Positions 1-8,567 of a stretch of DNA of 64,000 nucleotides are shown piece after piece (position 1 is the stretch's first letter; each line of letters starts with the position of its first letter). The stretch comes from Marinobacter sp. HL-58. GTDB lineage: Bacteria; Pseudomonadota; Gammaproteobacteria; Pseudomonadales; Oleiphilaceae. The notes below the pieces were generated by a model. That model did no database searches and was not told the DNA's origin. It saw nothing but the letters and a program-made list of their open reading frames with translations. The translations under genes and the position numbers were made by a program. The stretch is taken from the NCBI RefSeq assembly GCF_001314605.1, contig NZ_LIHP01000004.1:186001-250000 (forward strand), given 5' to 3'.

Positions 1-1237
1 TGAGGCCTTCTTTTCCATCCGTAGAGGGTGGCTCATATTCGTCAGTAAAGACTTCCGGGGGAAGGTCGTCTCGGAACTGTTCGAGGATCTCCAGTTCACG
101 ACCTTCAGGCAGCCCGGAGGAGGCCAGTTCACTGTTCTCGAAATAGCTTTTCGTGCGGGTATACTGGCCGTAAAACAGGTTTTTGTTGGCCCACTCAAAG
201 TCAAAGCCATAAGCCAGTGCCTTGCGCACCGCCGGATCGCTGAACTTGTCCTTGCGCGTATTGAATGCAAATGCCTGCATGCCGGCAGGGCGTTCGTGCT
301 CGATGGCCTCGGTTTTTATCTTGCCGGATTCAAACCTGTCGCCAGTATAGGCTGTTGCCCAGTTTTTGGCAGAGGACTCCACACGGAAGTCGAAATTGCC
401 GGCCCGGAATGATTCCAGGGCAACGGTGTCGTCCGAGTAGTATTCATAGCGGATCTGGTCGAAATTGAACCGGCCTTTGCGTACCCCAAGGTCTTTTGCC
501 CAGTAGTCATCCACGCGTTCGTAGGTGATGTCGCGGCCGGCGTCATAATCTTCAATCCGGTACGGGCCGCTGCCCACCGGTATGGTGAGCCCGTTTCGCC
601 CGAACTCACGGTCTTCCCAGTAATGGCTGGGCAATACCGGCAACTGCCCCAGAATCAATGGCAGTTCGCGGTTGCTGGTGTCGCCGAAATCGAAACGGAT
701 TCTGTGCTCATCCTCGACGGTCACCTTGCTGACATCCGAGTAATAGTTGCGGAAAAACGGGTGACCTTCGGTGGTAAGTATTTCATACGAAAACTTTACG
801 TCTTCGGCGGTAATGGGTTCGCCATCCTGGAAACGGGCCTCCTCGCGGAGGTTAAATATGACGTAGCTGCGGTCCTCCGGTGTTTCGATGGATTCCGCTA
901 TCAGGCCGTAGGCAGAGAAGGGTTCGTCGTCCGAGGATTCAAGCAGCGTGTCGTACAGGTAGCTGTTCAGGCCGGCAGCGGCGACCCCTCTGGTTACGAA
1001 GGGGTTAAAGGAATCATACCCGTTTGCGACAACGCTAAGGTTCAGCGTTCCACCCTTCGGAGCGTCCGGGTTGACGTAGTCAAAATGGGAGAACCCGCTG
1101 GAATACTTCGGGTCGCCATGCATTGCAATCCCGTGCCGTGGTTCAGGATCTTCCGCATGGGCCTGCCATGGCAACGCAGCCATGGCCAGCATGGTAAGGG
1201 CTCTGGTAAGGGACGAGGCTGTTCGGGTTATAGTCAT
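1..1237 (-). CDS. Periplasmic peptide-binding protein of an ABC importer (YejA-like, SBP family 5), C-terminus cut by window edge
   Basis: The reading frame runs off the left edge; 412 codons are visible. The start is the ATG at 1237, followed by a signal peptide of about 28 residues ending in AHA. The mature part shows family 5 (DppA/OppA) hallmarks: an FNPFVTRG segment, the EPITAEDVKFSYE stretch, and near the edge the ANKNLFYGQYTRTKSYFENS segment typical of YejA-like proteins (microcin C/oligopeptide uptake). It would bind peptides in the periplasm for a YejBEF-type permease, but no permease is visible. It begins 9 bases after mltD on the same strand, so the two are probably cotranscribed; peptidoglycan fragments released by MltD are a possible but unproven ligand. 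The family is secure, the ligand is not. Confidence 0.88.
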   Translation of the reverse strand, partial: MTITRTASSLTRALTMLAMAALPWQAHAEDPEPRHGIAMHGDPKYSSGFSHFDYVNPDAPKGGTLNLSVVANGYDSFNPFVTRGVAAAGLNSYLYDTLLESSDDEPFSAYGLIAESIETPEDRSYVIFNLREEARFQDGEPITAEDVKFSYEILTTEGHPFFRNYYSDVSKVTVEDEHRIRFDFGDTSNRELPLILGQLPVLPSHYWEDREFGRNGLTIPVGSGPYRIEDYDAGRDITYERVDDYWAKDLGVRKGRFNFDQIRYEYYSDDTVALESFRAGNFDFRVESSAKNWATAYTGDRFESGKIKTEAIEHERPAGMQAFAFNTRKDKFSDPAVRKALAYGFDFEWANKNLFYGQYTRTKSYFENSELASSGLPEGRELEILEQFRDDLPPEVFTDEYEPPSTDGKEGL

Positions 1238-1246
1238 AGATCTCGG

Positions 1247-2980
1247 TCAGGGGCTGTTTCTGATGTCGACATAGAGTACCAGACTTTGACCGGGCTGAAG
1301 ATAACGTGACATGTTGAGATCGTTCCAGCTTGCGATATCCCTCACATTCAACGCAAAGCGATTGGCAATGGTCGAGAGCGAGTCGCCCTTGCGGACCTGG
1401 TAACCCACTTTGCGGACCATGCCTTTGCCCCGGTCGTTACTCGCCAGCATGGCAGGCTGCTTGGACTTTGACCAGATGACCAGTTTGTTGCCCGGGATCA
1501 GCGGGTCGCCAGGCGCCATCCCGTTCCAGGAAGCCACCTGCCTGACTGACACGCGGTGTTCGCGGGCTATATCCCAGAACGTATCGCCGGAACGTACCGT
1601 GTAGTCCACGCGTTTGCCATTGCTGTTCTTGCCGCTGCTCTGCTGCTTTCTTGCCAGTCGTTCATTGGCGCTGAGCGCGTAGGTGCCTGATTGCTTGGCT
1701 GCGGCAGGGATCATCAGCCGCTGGCCAACGCGAATGATGTGGCTGTCCAGGTTGTTAACCTGCTGGATAACCGATGACTTGGTGGAGTGCCGTTTGGCGA
1801 TGGTGCTGAGTGTATCGCCGGATTTTACTTTGTAGTTGCGCCAGGACACCCGTTCATCGGGGTCGATCTTGTCCAGGGCGGCGGTGAATGTTTCGGCTTT
1901 CTCCCGCGGAATAAGCAGCCGATGGGGGCCGTCGGGTGCAGTGGCCCAGCGGTTGAAGGAAGGGTTCAGCAGGTAAATTTCATTAATATCCACTCCTGCC
2001 AGTTCCGCCGCCTGTGCAAGATCGATCTGGGAACCGGTTTCCACAATCTCGAAATAGGGTTCATCTTTCAGGGCCGGCAACTCGATACCATACTTTTCCG
2101 GTTCGTTGAATATCTTTGCCAGTGCGATCAGCTTTGGTACGTAATGACGGGTCTCCCTCGGCAAATCCAGAGACCAGTAATCCGTAGCCGCATTCTTGTT
2201 GCGGTTGCGTCTCATGGCGCTGGAAACGGTACCACCGCCACTGTTATAGGCAGCCAGTGCCAGCATGTAATCGCCGTTAAAACGGTTTGCCAGCCTGTCC
2301 AGGTAGGTCAGCGCAGCATCTGTGGCAGCAATGACATCGCGTCGGTCGTCGTGCCACCAGCTCTGGGTGAGACCGAAATACTTGCCGGTAGTTGGAATAA
2401 ACTGCCATAACCCGGCCGCGCGCCCGTGCGAGTATGCAAACGGGTCAAATGCGCTTTCAACCACCGGCAGCAGCGCAAGCTCCGTGGGCAGGCCCCGCTT
2501 TTCGGCTTCCGTGACTATGTAATGCAGATATCGGCTTCCGCGCTCTACAACCTGGTCGATGTAGCGGGGATGTTTCTTGTACCAGTTGAGCTGGGCCTGA
2601 ACCCTGGGATCGCTGCCGTCATGATCCAGCGCGAAACCGGATCTCAGTCGCTGCCAGAGGTCGGCTTCCGCGACTTCCTCTTCAGATTTTTCCTGTGTCG
2701 GCGTATCCAGCTTCTTTCTGGCGTTTTCAGCAGCTTCCTTGAGGGACGGGTCGATGGCGTCGTCGAGTTCAGTGCGGGAGGACTTGTCCGCGGAGCCGCT
2801 GTCCGGGTCCGTTTCTATGGCTTCCTTGAGGTCTTCGTCGCCGGCGGCAACCGTTACTGTCCGGGATTCAAGAGGATTGGCGGAAGTTTTTGATTCGTCC
2901 GGCTCTTTGGGCTCGAAGATACTGCAACCACTGGTAAGCGTGCCAAGAAGAAACAGAACTGATAATCGAGAGACCGACAT
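1247..2980 (-). CDS. mltD: Membrane-bound lytic murein transglycosylase D with three LysM domains
   Basis: This 577-residue lipoprotein cleaves the MurNAc-GlcNAc bond of peptidoglycan to form 1,6-anhydro products. The N-terminus has a hydrophobic segment and a lipobox ending at Cys19. The Slt-type catalytic domain spans roughly residues 150-290, with the presumed catalytic Glu at about 175 (PVVESAF) and the family motif GRAAGLWQFIPTTG just after it. Three LysM repeats follow, starting near residues 381, 459 and 526, each with the (V/R)xxGD(T/S) signature. An acidic, low-complexity linker (about 25-120) separates the lipid anchor from the enzyme. It lies between gloB upstream and the peptide-binding protein downstream on the same strand, a neighbourhood also known from Pseudomonas. 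Confidence 0.95.
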   Translation of the reverse strand: MSVSRLSVLFLLGTLTSGCSIFEPKEPDESKTSANPLESRTVTVAAGDEDLKEAIETDPDSGSADKSSRTELDDAIDPSLKEAAENARKKLDTPTQEKSEEEVAEADLWQRLRSGFALDHDGSDPRVQAQLNWYKKHPRYIDQVVERGSRYLHYIVTEAEKRGLPTELALLPVVESAFDPFAYSHGRAAGLWQFIPTTGKYFGLTQSWWHDDRRDVIAATDAALTYLDRLANRFNGDYMLALAAYNSGGGTVSSAMRRNRNKNAATDYWSLDLPRETRHYVPKLIALAKIFNEPEKYGIELPALKDEPYFEIVETGSQIDLAQAAELAGVDINEIYLLNPSFNRWATAPDGPHRLLIPREKAETFTAALDKIDPDERVSWRNYKVKSGDTLSTIAKRHSTKSSVIQQVNNLDSHIIRVGQRLMIPAAAKQSGTYALSANERLARKQQSSGKNSNGKRVDYTVRSGDTFWDIAREHRVSVRQVASWNGMAPGDPLIPGNKLVIWSKSKQPAMLASNDRGKGMVRKVGYQVRKGDSLSTIANRFALNVRDIASWNDLNMSRYLQPGQSLVLYVDIRNSP

Positions 2981-3140
2981 ATTACGACTTCCGGTTGGCT
3001 GGACGGCGCCGGGACACGTGTCTGGAATCCCGGCATATTTAGTAGTTTACGGAGCAAAGGTTACACGGATTCTATTGGAACGGTTTTCAGAGGGTCAACA
3101 AGACTCTCGTTACGTCATTGATAGAATTTGTTACCTGTGG

Positions 3141-3935
3141 CTAGAAGGTATCCTTGCCATGCCGGGTTACTGCAAACACGTCGCTGTCGGAGTTGATGGT
3201 CAGCCCGGCATGCCTGGCATGCCTTTTTGCCGCTTCCACAACGGCGTCATCGTCCCAGCGCAGGAACGGGTTGAGCCGCTTCTCCTCACCGAGAATGGAG
3301 GGAACCGTTGGCTCGCCATCGTCCCTGCGTTTCTGGCACCGGGCTTCAAATTCGCGCAGCGGACCATCTTCAGGCAGCCAGTGCCGGGCAAACCTGAGAT
3401 TGGCCAGTGTGTATTCATGGGCGCAGTAAACGGCGGTTTCATCCGGTAATTGGCGCAGTGTCTCCAGGGACTTCTTCATCTGTTCCGGAGTGCCTTCAAA
3501 CAGGCGACCACATCCGCAGACAAACAGGGTATCGCCACAGAAAAGCACCGGGCGATCGTTGACGTGGCAATCCGTAAAGTAGGCAATGTGATCCAGGGTG
3601 TGGCCCGGTACTGCAAGCACACTGAAGGTGAGATCCTGCCAGACCACTTCGTCGCCCGGGTGAACCTCGCTGTTCGCTCCCTTGAAGGGAGAATTGGCCG
3701 GGCCGATGATACGGCAGTCCGAAACCGTGCCGGCCAGTTCGCCAACGCCACCCACATGATCGGGATGGTGATGAGTAATCAGAATCGTGTCGAGTTCCAG
3801 GCCGTGTTCTTCCAGAAACCGGATGGCTGGCTCCGCCTGTCCCGGATCCACAATAAGTGCCTTGCGATCTTCGGTATTGAACAGACACCAGATATAGTTA
3901 TCACTGAAAGCTGGAATGGCGCTAATGGTCAGCAT
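3141..3935 (-). CDS. gloB: Hydroxyacylglutathione hydrolase (glyoxalase II)
   Basis: This 264-residue metallo-beta-lactamase-fold enzyme hydrolyses S-D-lactoylglutathione to D-lactate and glutathione, the second step of methylglyoxal detoxification in the cytoplasm. The metal-binding motif THHHPDH is at residues 54-60, and the later ligands fall in [15 protein letters not shown] and YCAHEYT. The C-terminal glyoxalase II domain is present (LNPFLRWD). I start it at the ATG at 3935 ([16 protein letters not shown]), which matches family starts and has a GGGAG-type ribosome site; a longer frame opens 39 bases upstream but lacks support. It is divergent from the methyltransferase at 4031 with only 95 bases between them. 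Confidence 0.95.
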   Translation of the reverse strand: MLTISAIPAFSDNYIWCLFNTEDRKALIVDPGQAEPAIRFLEEHGLELDTILITHHHPDHVGGVGELAGTVSDCRIIGPANSPFKGANSEVHPGDEVVWQDLTFSVLAVPGHTLDHIAYFTDCHVNDRPVLFCGDTLFVCGCGRLFEGTPEQMKKSLETLRQLPDETAVYCAHEYTLANLRFARHWLPEDGPLREFEARCQKRRDDGEPTVPSILGEEKRLNPFLRWDDDAVVEAAKRHARHAGLTINSDSDVFAVTRHGKDTF

Positions 3936-4030
3936 AGGCTCCCACATGTGCTGGACGAGTGTGACTGTTATCATAGTGCATTAATGGCGACGTCCCAACA
4001 CCGCCCGGGATGGAACAGGGGAACGAAGCA

Positions 4031-4852
4031 ATGACTTCAGCTGGCGAGATTGATTACTCTGCCCGACACGAAAGCTTTGAAAACTGGTTTCAGACCCCCC
4101 TCGGGCGCGCCCTGCTGGCTGATCAGAGAGCCTGTGTTGAACATTGTGTTGCAAGCCTTACCGGTGCCAGGCAGTTACAGGTCGGCCTGAGCCACCGCCT
4201 GCCACTGGCCAGTACAACGGATTTCGCCCAACGGATTCTCACCACGCCCTTATGGAATTCCGTCATCCCGGATGGTGTGGCTGTCTGCGACGCCGATGAA
4301 TTACCCTTCCCGGGGGACTCCATGGATCTTGTGATCTTTCACCACACCGCTGACTTTTCTCCCCATCCTCATCAGGCGTTGCGTGAGGCTTCCCGGGTGC
4401 TTCGCGGCGAGGGCATGATTGTTCTTATCGGATTCAATCCCTTCAGCCTGTGGGGGCTCCGCAAACTGGTATCCCGCAAGCGGGCCGGCCCATGGGGAGG
4501 CCGTTTCATGATGAAGCGCAGAATGGAGGACTGGCTGCGGTTGCTGGATTTTTCAGTGGAATCCGCACATTCCTCGTTTTTCCAGGTGCCACTTCAGGGG
4601 GCGGCGGTGAAAGAGGGCAAGGGCCTCGTTGAGCGAATGTGCGGTAACCGGTTTCTGCCCGTTGGCGCCTATTACTGTATCCTTGCCAAAAAACGGGTTT
4701 ACTCCAGGATCCCCCGCAAACCGGCCTGGCAGAGCAAGAAGGTGATTGCCTTGCCGGGCAGGGGCACCGTTGGAGCGTCCCGTACCTATCCCGGGAAAGG
4801 CCGGAGCGGCAACGTTGCCGTGCTGAATCATAATCAAATCGAGGAAAGCTGA
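4031..4852 (+). CDS. Class I SAM-dependent methyltransferase, function unassigned
   Basis: This 273-residue protein is the methyltransferase commonly found between gloB and rnhA in gammaproteobacteria. The usual glycine-rich SAM loop is not obvious, but the core is recognisable: [18 protein letters not shown] (the motif after beta-4), followed by [26 protein letters not shown], which is typical of Methyltransf_11 proteins. The C-terminal 50 residues are basic and probably flexible. The substrate is unknown; neighbourhood alone does not identify it. I prefer the ATG at 4031 (AGGGGAACGA upstream) over the one at 4010. The stop overlaps the rnhA start by one base (TGATG), so translation of the two genes is probably coupled. 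Confidence 0.85.
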   Translation: MTSAGEIDYSARHESFENWFQTPLGRALLADQRACVEHCVASLTGARQLQVGLSHRLPLASTTDFAQRILTTPLWNSVIPDGVAVCDADELPFPGDSMDLVIFHHTADFSPHPHQALREASRVLRGEGMIVLIGFNPFSLWGLRKLVSRKRAGPWGGRFMMKRRMEDWLRLLDFSVESAHSSFFQVPLQGAAVKEGKGLVERMCGNRFLPVGAYYCILAKKRVYSRIPRKPAWQSKKVIALPGRGTVGASRTYPGKGRSGNVAVLNHNQIEES

Positions 4853-5295
4853 TGGCGGGTAAGGTTGTTCTCTATACCGATGGGGCCTGCAAGGGGAATC
4901 CCGGGCCGGGCGGTTGGGGAGTCGTGCTGAGCTATGGCAACGCCAGCAAGAAGCTGCATGGCGGTGAAGCCAATACCACCAACAACAGAATGGAGCTGAT
5001 GGCGGCCATCCGCGGCCTGGAAGCACTGAAACGACCCTGTGAGGTGGAGCTTTATACCGACTCCCAGTATGTGCGCAAGGGCATTACCGAATGGATGCAG
5101 GGATGGAAACGGAACGGATGGAAAACGTCGGCGAAAAAACCGGTCAAGAATGAAGATCTCTGGCGGGAGCTGGACAATGAAGTGTCCAGGCACAAGGTAA
5201 ACTGGCACTGGGTAAAAGGCCACTCCGGCAATCCGGGGAATGAGTTGGCAGACGAACTTGCCAACCGTGGTGTGGAAGAACTGGCGAATGCTTAA
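4852..5295 (+). CDS. rnhA: Ribonuclease HI
   Basis: RNase HI, 147 residues, degrades the RNA strand of RNA-DNA hybrids (Okazaki primers, R-loops). All catalytic residues are visible and match E. coli numbering: Asp10 in [16 protein letters not shown], Glu48 in NNRMELM, Asp70 in LYTDSQYV, and the C-terminal His and Asp in [15 protein letters not shown]. The basic handle region ([16 protein letters not shown]) is present. It overlaps the methyltransferase stop by one base and is followed 15 bases later by dnaQ. The rnhA-dnaQ pair is a standard proteobacterial arrangement, although here the two genes are co-directional rather than divergent as in E. coli. Confidence 0.97.
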   Translation: MAGKVVLYTDGACKGNPGPGGWGVVLSYGNASKKLHGGEANTTNNRMELMAAIRGLEALKRPCEVELYTDSQYVRKGITEWMQGWKRNGWKTSAKKPVKNEDLWRELDNEVSRHKVNWHWVKGHSGNPGNELADELANRGVEELANA

Positions 5296-5310
5296 CCAAC
5301 GGGGCGGATA

Positions 5311-6021
5311 ATGAGACAGATTGTACTGGATACGGAAACAACCGGTATTGATCCGGCGGAAGGGCATCGGATAATCGAAATAGGTTGTGTGGAACTGATG
5401 GAGCGCCAGACCACAGGGCGTCACTACCATGTGTATATCAATCCCGAGCGCGAGGTGGAGGCCGAAGCAATCACCGTCCACGGGATAACCAATGAATTTC
5501 TCGCCGACAAACCGAAATTCTCGGAAATCGCCGATGAGTTTTTCGACTTTATCAAGGGAGCCGAGCTGGTCATTCATAATGCGGCGTTTGATATCGGCTT
5601 TATGGACTCGGAATTTGCCCGTCTGAAACCGGTCCGAAAAACCGCTGATTACTGCGGCGTGGTGGATTCGCTGGCCATTGCCCGCAAGAAACACCCGGGC
5701 CAGAAAAACAATCTGGATGCCCTCTGTAAACGCTACGGAGTGGACAACAGTAGCCGTGATCTTCACGGTGCCTTGCTGGATGCCGAGATCCTTGCGGAAG
5801 TATACCTGTTGCTCACCGGTGGTCAGACAGCGCTGTCACTGGACGCCGGCAGCGACGAAGCCGGCGGCGAGGGTGGTATTCGCCGGCTGCCTGCAGACCG
5901 CAAGCCCCTGACGGTTGTCCGGGCCAGTAATGAAGAAGCGTCTGCGCACGAAAAGTTCATGGCCCTGCTTGCCAAACAGGCGGGTGACACCGTGTGGGAC
6001 AGGCTGAAAACCGGGGAATGA
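5311..6021 (+). CDS. dnaQ: DNA polymerase III epsilon subunit, 3'-5' proofreading exonuclease
   Basis: The 236-residue epsilon subunit proofreads for the alpha polymerase in the Pol III core. The DEDDh exonuclease motifs are intact: Exo I at residues 7-9 (LDTETTGID), Exo II in VIHNAAFDIGF, and Exo III with the histidine in LHGALLDAEILAEVY. A beta-clamp-binding-like motif (QTALSL) follows the exonuclease domain, then the C-terminal tail that binds alpha. A GGGGCGGATA ribosome site precedes the ATG. It is the last gene of the run that starts with the methyltransferase; a hairpin terminator lies at 6132-6162. Confidence 0.96.
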   Translation: MRQIVLDTETTGIDPAEGHRIIEIGCVELMERQTTGRHYHVYINPEREVEAEAITVHGITNEFLADKPKFSEIADEFFDFIKGAELVIHNAAFDIGFMDSEFARLKPVRKTADYCGVVDSLAIARKKHPGQKNNLDALCKRYGVDNSSRDLHGALLDAEILAEVYLLLTGGQTALSLDAGSDEAGGEGGIRRLPADRKPLTVVRASNEEASAHEKFMALLAKQAGDTVWDRLKTGE

Positions 6022-6096
6022 GGGCCTGACGGACGGGATGAACAGCTGACAATGAGAACTGTGCCGGGCTGTACTTTTTGTTACATTCCTGCTTTC

Positions 6097-6124
6097 TTGA
6101 GGTACTTGAGTTTTGTGTTATAAG
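6097..6124 (+). promoter_or_regulatory. Candidate sigma-70 promoter upstream of fimL
   Basis: TTGAGG and TATAAG are separated by 16 bases. Transcription would begin near 6131, exactly where the hairpin at 6132 begins. The -10 matches consensus in five of six positions. This was found by eye only. Confidence 0.4.
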
Positions 6125-6131
6125 TAATGAT

Positions 6132-6162
6132 AAGTTCGCGAGTTTTCGCGAACTTTTATTTT
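6132..6162 (+). terminator. Hairpin with T-rich tail between dnaQ and fimL
   Basis: A 9-bp perfect stem (AAGTTCGCG / CGCGAACTT) with a 6-base loop is followed by TTATTTT. It can terminate the rnhA-dnaQ transcript. Because a promoter-like sequence ends only 8 bases before it, it could instead be a 5' leader hairpin of the fimL transcript. Confidence 0.6.
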
Positions 6163-6270
6163 AGCTGGGAAGGGTAAATCCGGCTCATAAAAAGATCTCG
6201 AATAAAACCGACAGGGTCACATTCCAAGAACAGGACGCGGTAGTTTCCGCATAATTTACAGGAAGCGTTT

Positions 6271-7977
6271 ATGGTTCAATCGTCTCTGGCGACGAAATCA
6301 CAGTCATTTGATCTGGTCAAGAGTGAGATCGAGCAGACCATCAAGCAGGCAGAGTCCAGCCTGGAACGCTTTCAGGAAAACCGGGAGAGCGGTGAGGACC
6401 TGCAGAACTGTGTGGATTTTCTGAACCAGCTCCGTGGCATTTTCATTCTTGTTGAGCTGCGAGCCGGCACCCTGCTGTGCCAGGAAGCCGTCAGCATGGC
6501 GAACGATGTACCTGTCGGCGCCAACGATGACAAGAACATCCTCCTGACCACTCTGAACAGCGCTCTGTTTATTCTGCGCCGTTACGTTGAATACTACCAC
6601 CAGCAGCGAGCCGATCACCCGGAACTGCTGTTGCCGGTGATCAATGATCTGCGCGAAGCCCGTAAAGAAAAACCTTATCCTGAATCCTGTTTCTTTGATG
6701 TGGATGTCAAGGAACGTCCGGACTTCTGTGCCGGTATTTCGGTGTCACCGTTCGAAGGCAACGAGGCCGAGTATGAAATCCTGGCGCGCCGGATGCGCCT
6801 GACATTCCAGGTGGCCTTGCTGGGAGTTCTCCGGGACAGGAACGAAGTGGTCAGCAAAAAACTGTTCGGACGGGCCGCCCGCGGATTCGCCCGTTTGTGT
6901 CAGGGGCAGCCGATGGGGCAGATGTGGTGCCTGGTGGCGATTGTCGCCGACACCATGCTCGACCGGGCAATGGGGTTCAGCAAAGCCCGCAAGCGCATGT
7001 TCATGCGGATTGAAAAGTATTCCCGGGAAGTAGTCTATGTCGGCAAGGTGGCGACAGCCAAGGATGCGCCGGACTCCCTGATAAGGGATCTTGTTTACCT
7101 GCTTTACCGCAGCGGGTCCGCGAACCAGGAAGTTACCTCGGTACTGTCTGCATTCCGTCTTGCGCCGGCTGAATTTCCGGACTCCATGCTGGATGCCCAT
7201 GCCCGACGCCTGTACGGCCCGGGCTCCGATGTGCTCAAGTCCCTCTCCACCGCCCTCCAGGATGAGCTCAACCAGCTGAAGGACAAGCTGGATATCGTCG
7301 AGCGCGGTATCGAACCGGACCTGGCTGAACTGTCGTCCATTGCCGAGGCCCTGGAGCGTATGGCGAACACCCTGGTCATGCTCGACCTGAATCAGCTCGG
7401 CGCCATGGCCCGCGCAGAGGCTGCCAAGCTGCGGACCTGGGAGGAAGAGAAGCGGCTGCCGGCAGACGATGAGCTCTACAAGCTGGCCGATTCCGTTCTC
7501 GGAATTGAAGATGCCGTGATGCAGATTGTTACCCGGGGCATCACCTCCGAAACCGACGCCCTGGCTGGCGGACAAAGAAACCGTGAGGAGTCCCTTTACC
7601 TCAAGGAGGCCACCTTCGTGGTGGCCGATGAGGCCAAAAGTGCGCTTACACTGGCCAAACGGGCCATTACCGCATTTATCGAATCCGACTACGACAAACT
7701 TCACCTGGCCAACCTGCCGGCAACCCTGCACAGTATCTGGGGTGGCCTGCACATGGTGGATGATCCGGGTGCGGCGTCTGTACTGGAGCGGGTGGCGGCA
7801 TCTATCCAGGAGCGCCTGCTGGATGCGAGGGAAGCACCGCAGCCTCAGGTTCTGGAAGCACTGGCGGACGCTCTGACGTCGCTGGAGTACTATATCGAGA
7901 GTATCGGCAAGCGTGAGGAGCGTAACGGGGATCTTCTGCGGCTGGCTGAATCGTCACTGGATGATGTGGGTTTGTAA
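6271..7977 (+). CDS. fimL: FimL-like scaffold protein (Chp / type IV pilus signalling)
   Basis: This 568-residue cytoplasmic protein resembles Pseudomonas FimL, which is related to the N-terminal region of the chemotaxis kinase ChpA but has no kinase or phosphorylatable His. FimL links the Chp system to adenylate cyclase CyaB and so to twitching motility and surface sensing. The protein is almost entirely helical, with HPt-like modules at about 20-130 (LRGIFILVELRAGTLLCQEA) and in the C-terminal half (SLYLKEATFVVADEAKSALTLAKRAI), but I see no histidine in the HPt phospho-site context. The ribosome site AGGAAGC lies upstream of the ATG. Its position after dnaQ supports the assignment. No other chp or pil genes occur in the window. 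Confidence 0.8.
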   Translation: MVQSSLATKSQSFDLVKSEIEQTIKQAESSLERFQENRESGEDLQNCVDFLNQLRGIFILVELRAGTLLCQEAVSMANDVPVGANDDKNILLTTLNSALFILRRYVEYYHQQRADHPELLLPVINDLREARKEKPYPESCFFDVDVKERPDFCAGISVSPFEGNEAEYEILARRMRLTFQVALLGVLRDRNEVVSKKLFGRAARGFARLCQGQPMGQMWCLVAIVADTMLDRAMGFSKARKRMFMRIEKYSREVVYVGKVATAKDAPDSLIRDLVYLLYRSGSANQEVTSVLSAFRLAPAEFPDSMLDAHARRLYGPGSDVLKSLSTALQDELNQLKDKLDIVERGIEPDLAELSSIAEALERMANTLVMLDLNQLGAMARAEAAKLRTWEEEKRLPADDELYKLADSVLGIEDAVMQIVTRGITSETDALAGGQRNREESLYLKEATFVVADEAKSALTLAKRAITAFIESDYDKLHLANLPATLHSIWGGLHMVDDPGAASVLERVAASIQERLLDAREAPQPQVLEALADALTSLEYYIESIGKREERNGDLLRLAESSLDDVGL

Positions 7978-8002
7978 AAACATCACCGGATAGCTGAATA
8001 CG

Positions 8003-8031
8003 AAAAACCCTGCACGCGGCAGGGTTTTTTT
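8003..8031. terminator. Bidirectional rho-independent terminator, fimL / SCP2 gene
   Basis: A stem of CCCTGC and GCAGGG with a 5-base loop is flanked by an A-run on the left and a T7 run on the right. It can stop both the rightward fimL transcript and the leftward SCP2-gene transcript, although the latter gene ends to its right at 8055. Confidence 0.85.
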
Positions 8032-8054
8032 ATGGGGAATGTTCCAGGGGGCAA

Positions 8055-8369
8055 TCAGCCCATCTTGAACAGCTCACCCAGTTTGGTAGCCAGCATCATG
8101 TCGCCTTCGGCGCGAAGCTGGCCGGCCATGAATGCCTGCATGCCGTCAGTTTCGCCTGACACGATGCCCTGAAGGGTTTCAGAGTTCATGATCAGTGTGA
8201 CGGACGGGTCATCGTGGGCACCTTCGACGGCTTTGCAGGTGCCATCCTTGATAACCAGGTGATAGGTTTTGTCGTCTTCAATATCAAACTGGAATACCAG
8301 GTCCAGGCCTTCGGCTGCGTCTGCGTTGAAATTCTGTTCGAGTTTTTCAAATACCTGATCTACAGACAT
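8055..8369 (-). CDS. SCP2 sterol-carrier-domain protein
   Basis: A single-domain 104-residue SCP2 (sterol-binding) protein. It shows the family pattern of an amphipathic start (VDQVFEKLEQNFN), the strand FQFDIEDDKTYHLVIKDG, DPSVTLIMNSETLQGIVSGE, and the C-terminal segment MAGQLRAEGDMMLATKLGELF. Bacterial relatives are thought to bind lipids or acyl-CoAs. The start at 8369 removes an unsupported 31-residue extension and has AAGGG upstream. A promoter with TTGACA lies at 8434-8462. It is divergent from sohB. The ligand is unknown. Confidence 0.9.
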   Translation of the reverse strand: MSVDQVFEKLEQNFNADAAEGLDLVFQFDIEDDKTYHLVIKDGTCKAVEGAHDDPSVTLIMNSETLQGIVSGETDGMQAFMAGQLRAEGDMMLATKLGELFKMG

Positions 8370-8433
8370 TATTTTACCCTTATTGATGTTTGTCGTGGCG
8401 TATTGACGGCGGGTGAGCCGACGTAGCCATTCG

Positions 8434-8462
8434 ACTTTAGGGTGACTCCAAAGCGGTGTCAA
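8434..8462 (-). promoter_or_regulatory. Candidate sigma-70 promoter of the SCP2 gene
   Basis: On the minus strand, a perfect TTGACA is followed after 17 bases by TAAAGT. This gives a leader of about 60 bases before the ATG at 8369. Confidence 0.55.
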
Positions 8463-8507
8463 GCTCGATCGAACGCTTGTTTTAATTTTCTTTATCGCCC
8501 GGATGGG

Positions 8508-8535
8508 TTGTACCTCCGGGCACCTCGGTTACAAT
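8508..8535 (+). promoter_or_regulatory. Candidate sigma-70 promoter of sohB
   Basis: TTGTAC and TACAAT are separated by 16 bases, ending about 33 bases before the TTG start of sohB. Confidence 0.5.
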
Positions 8536-8567
8536 CGAGCGCTCAAGAATAATCCTGGAGAAGCAAC

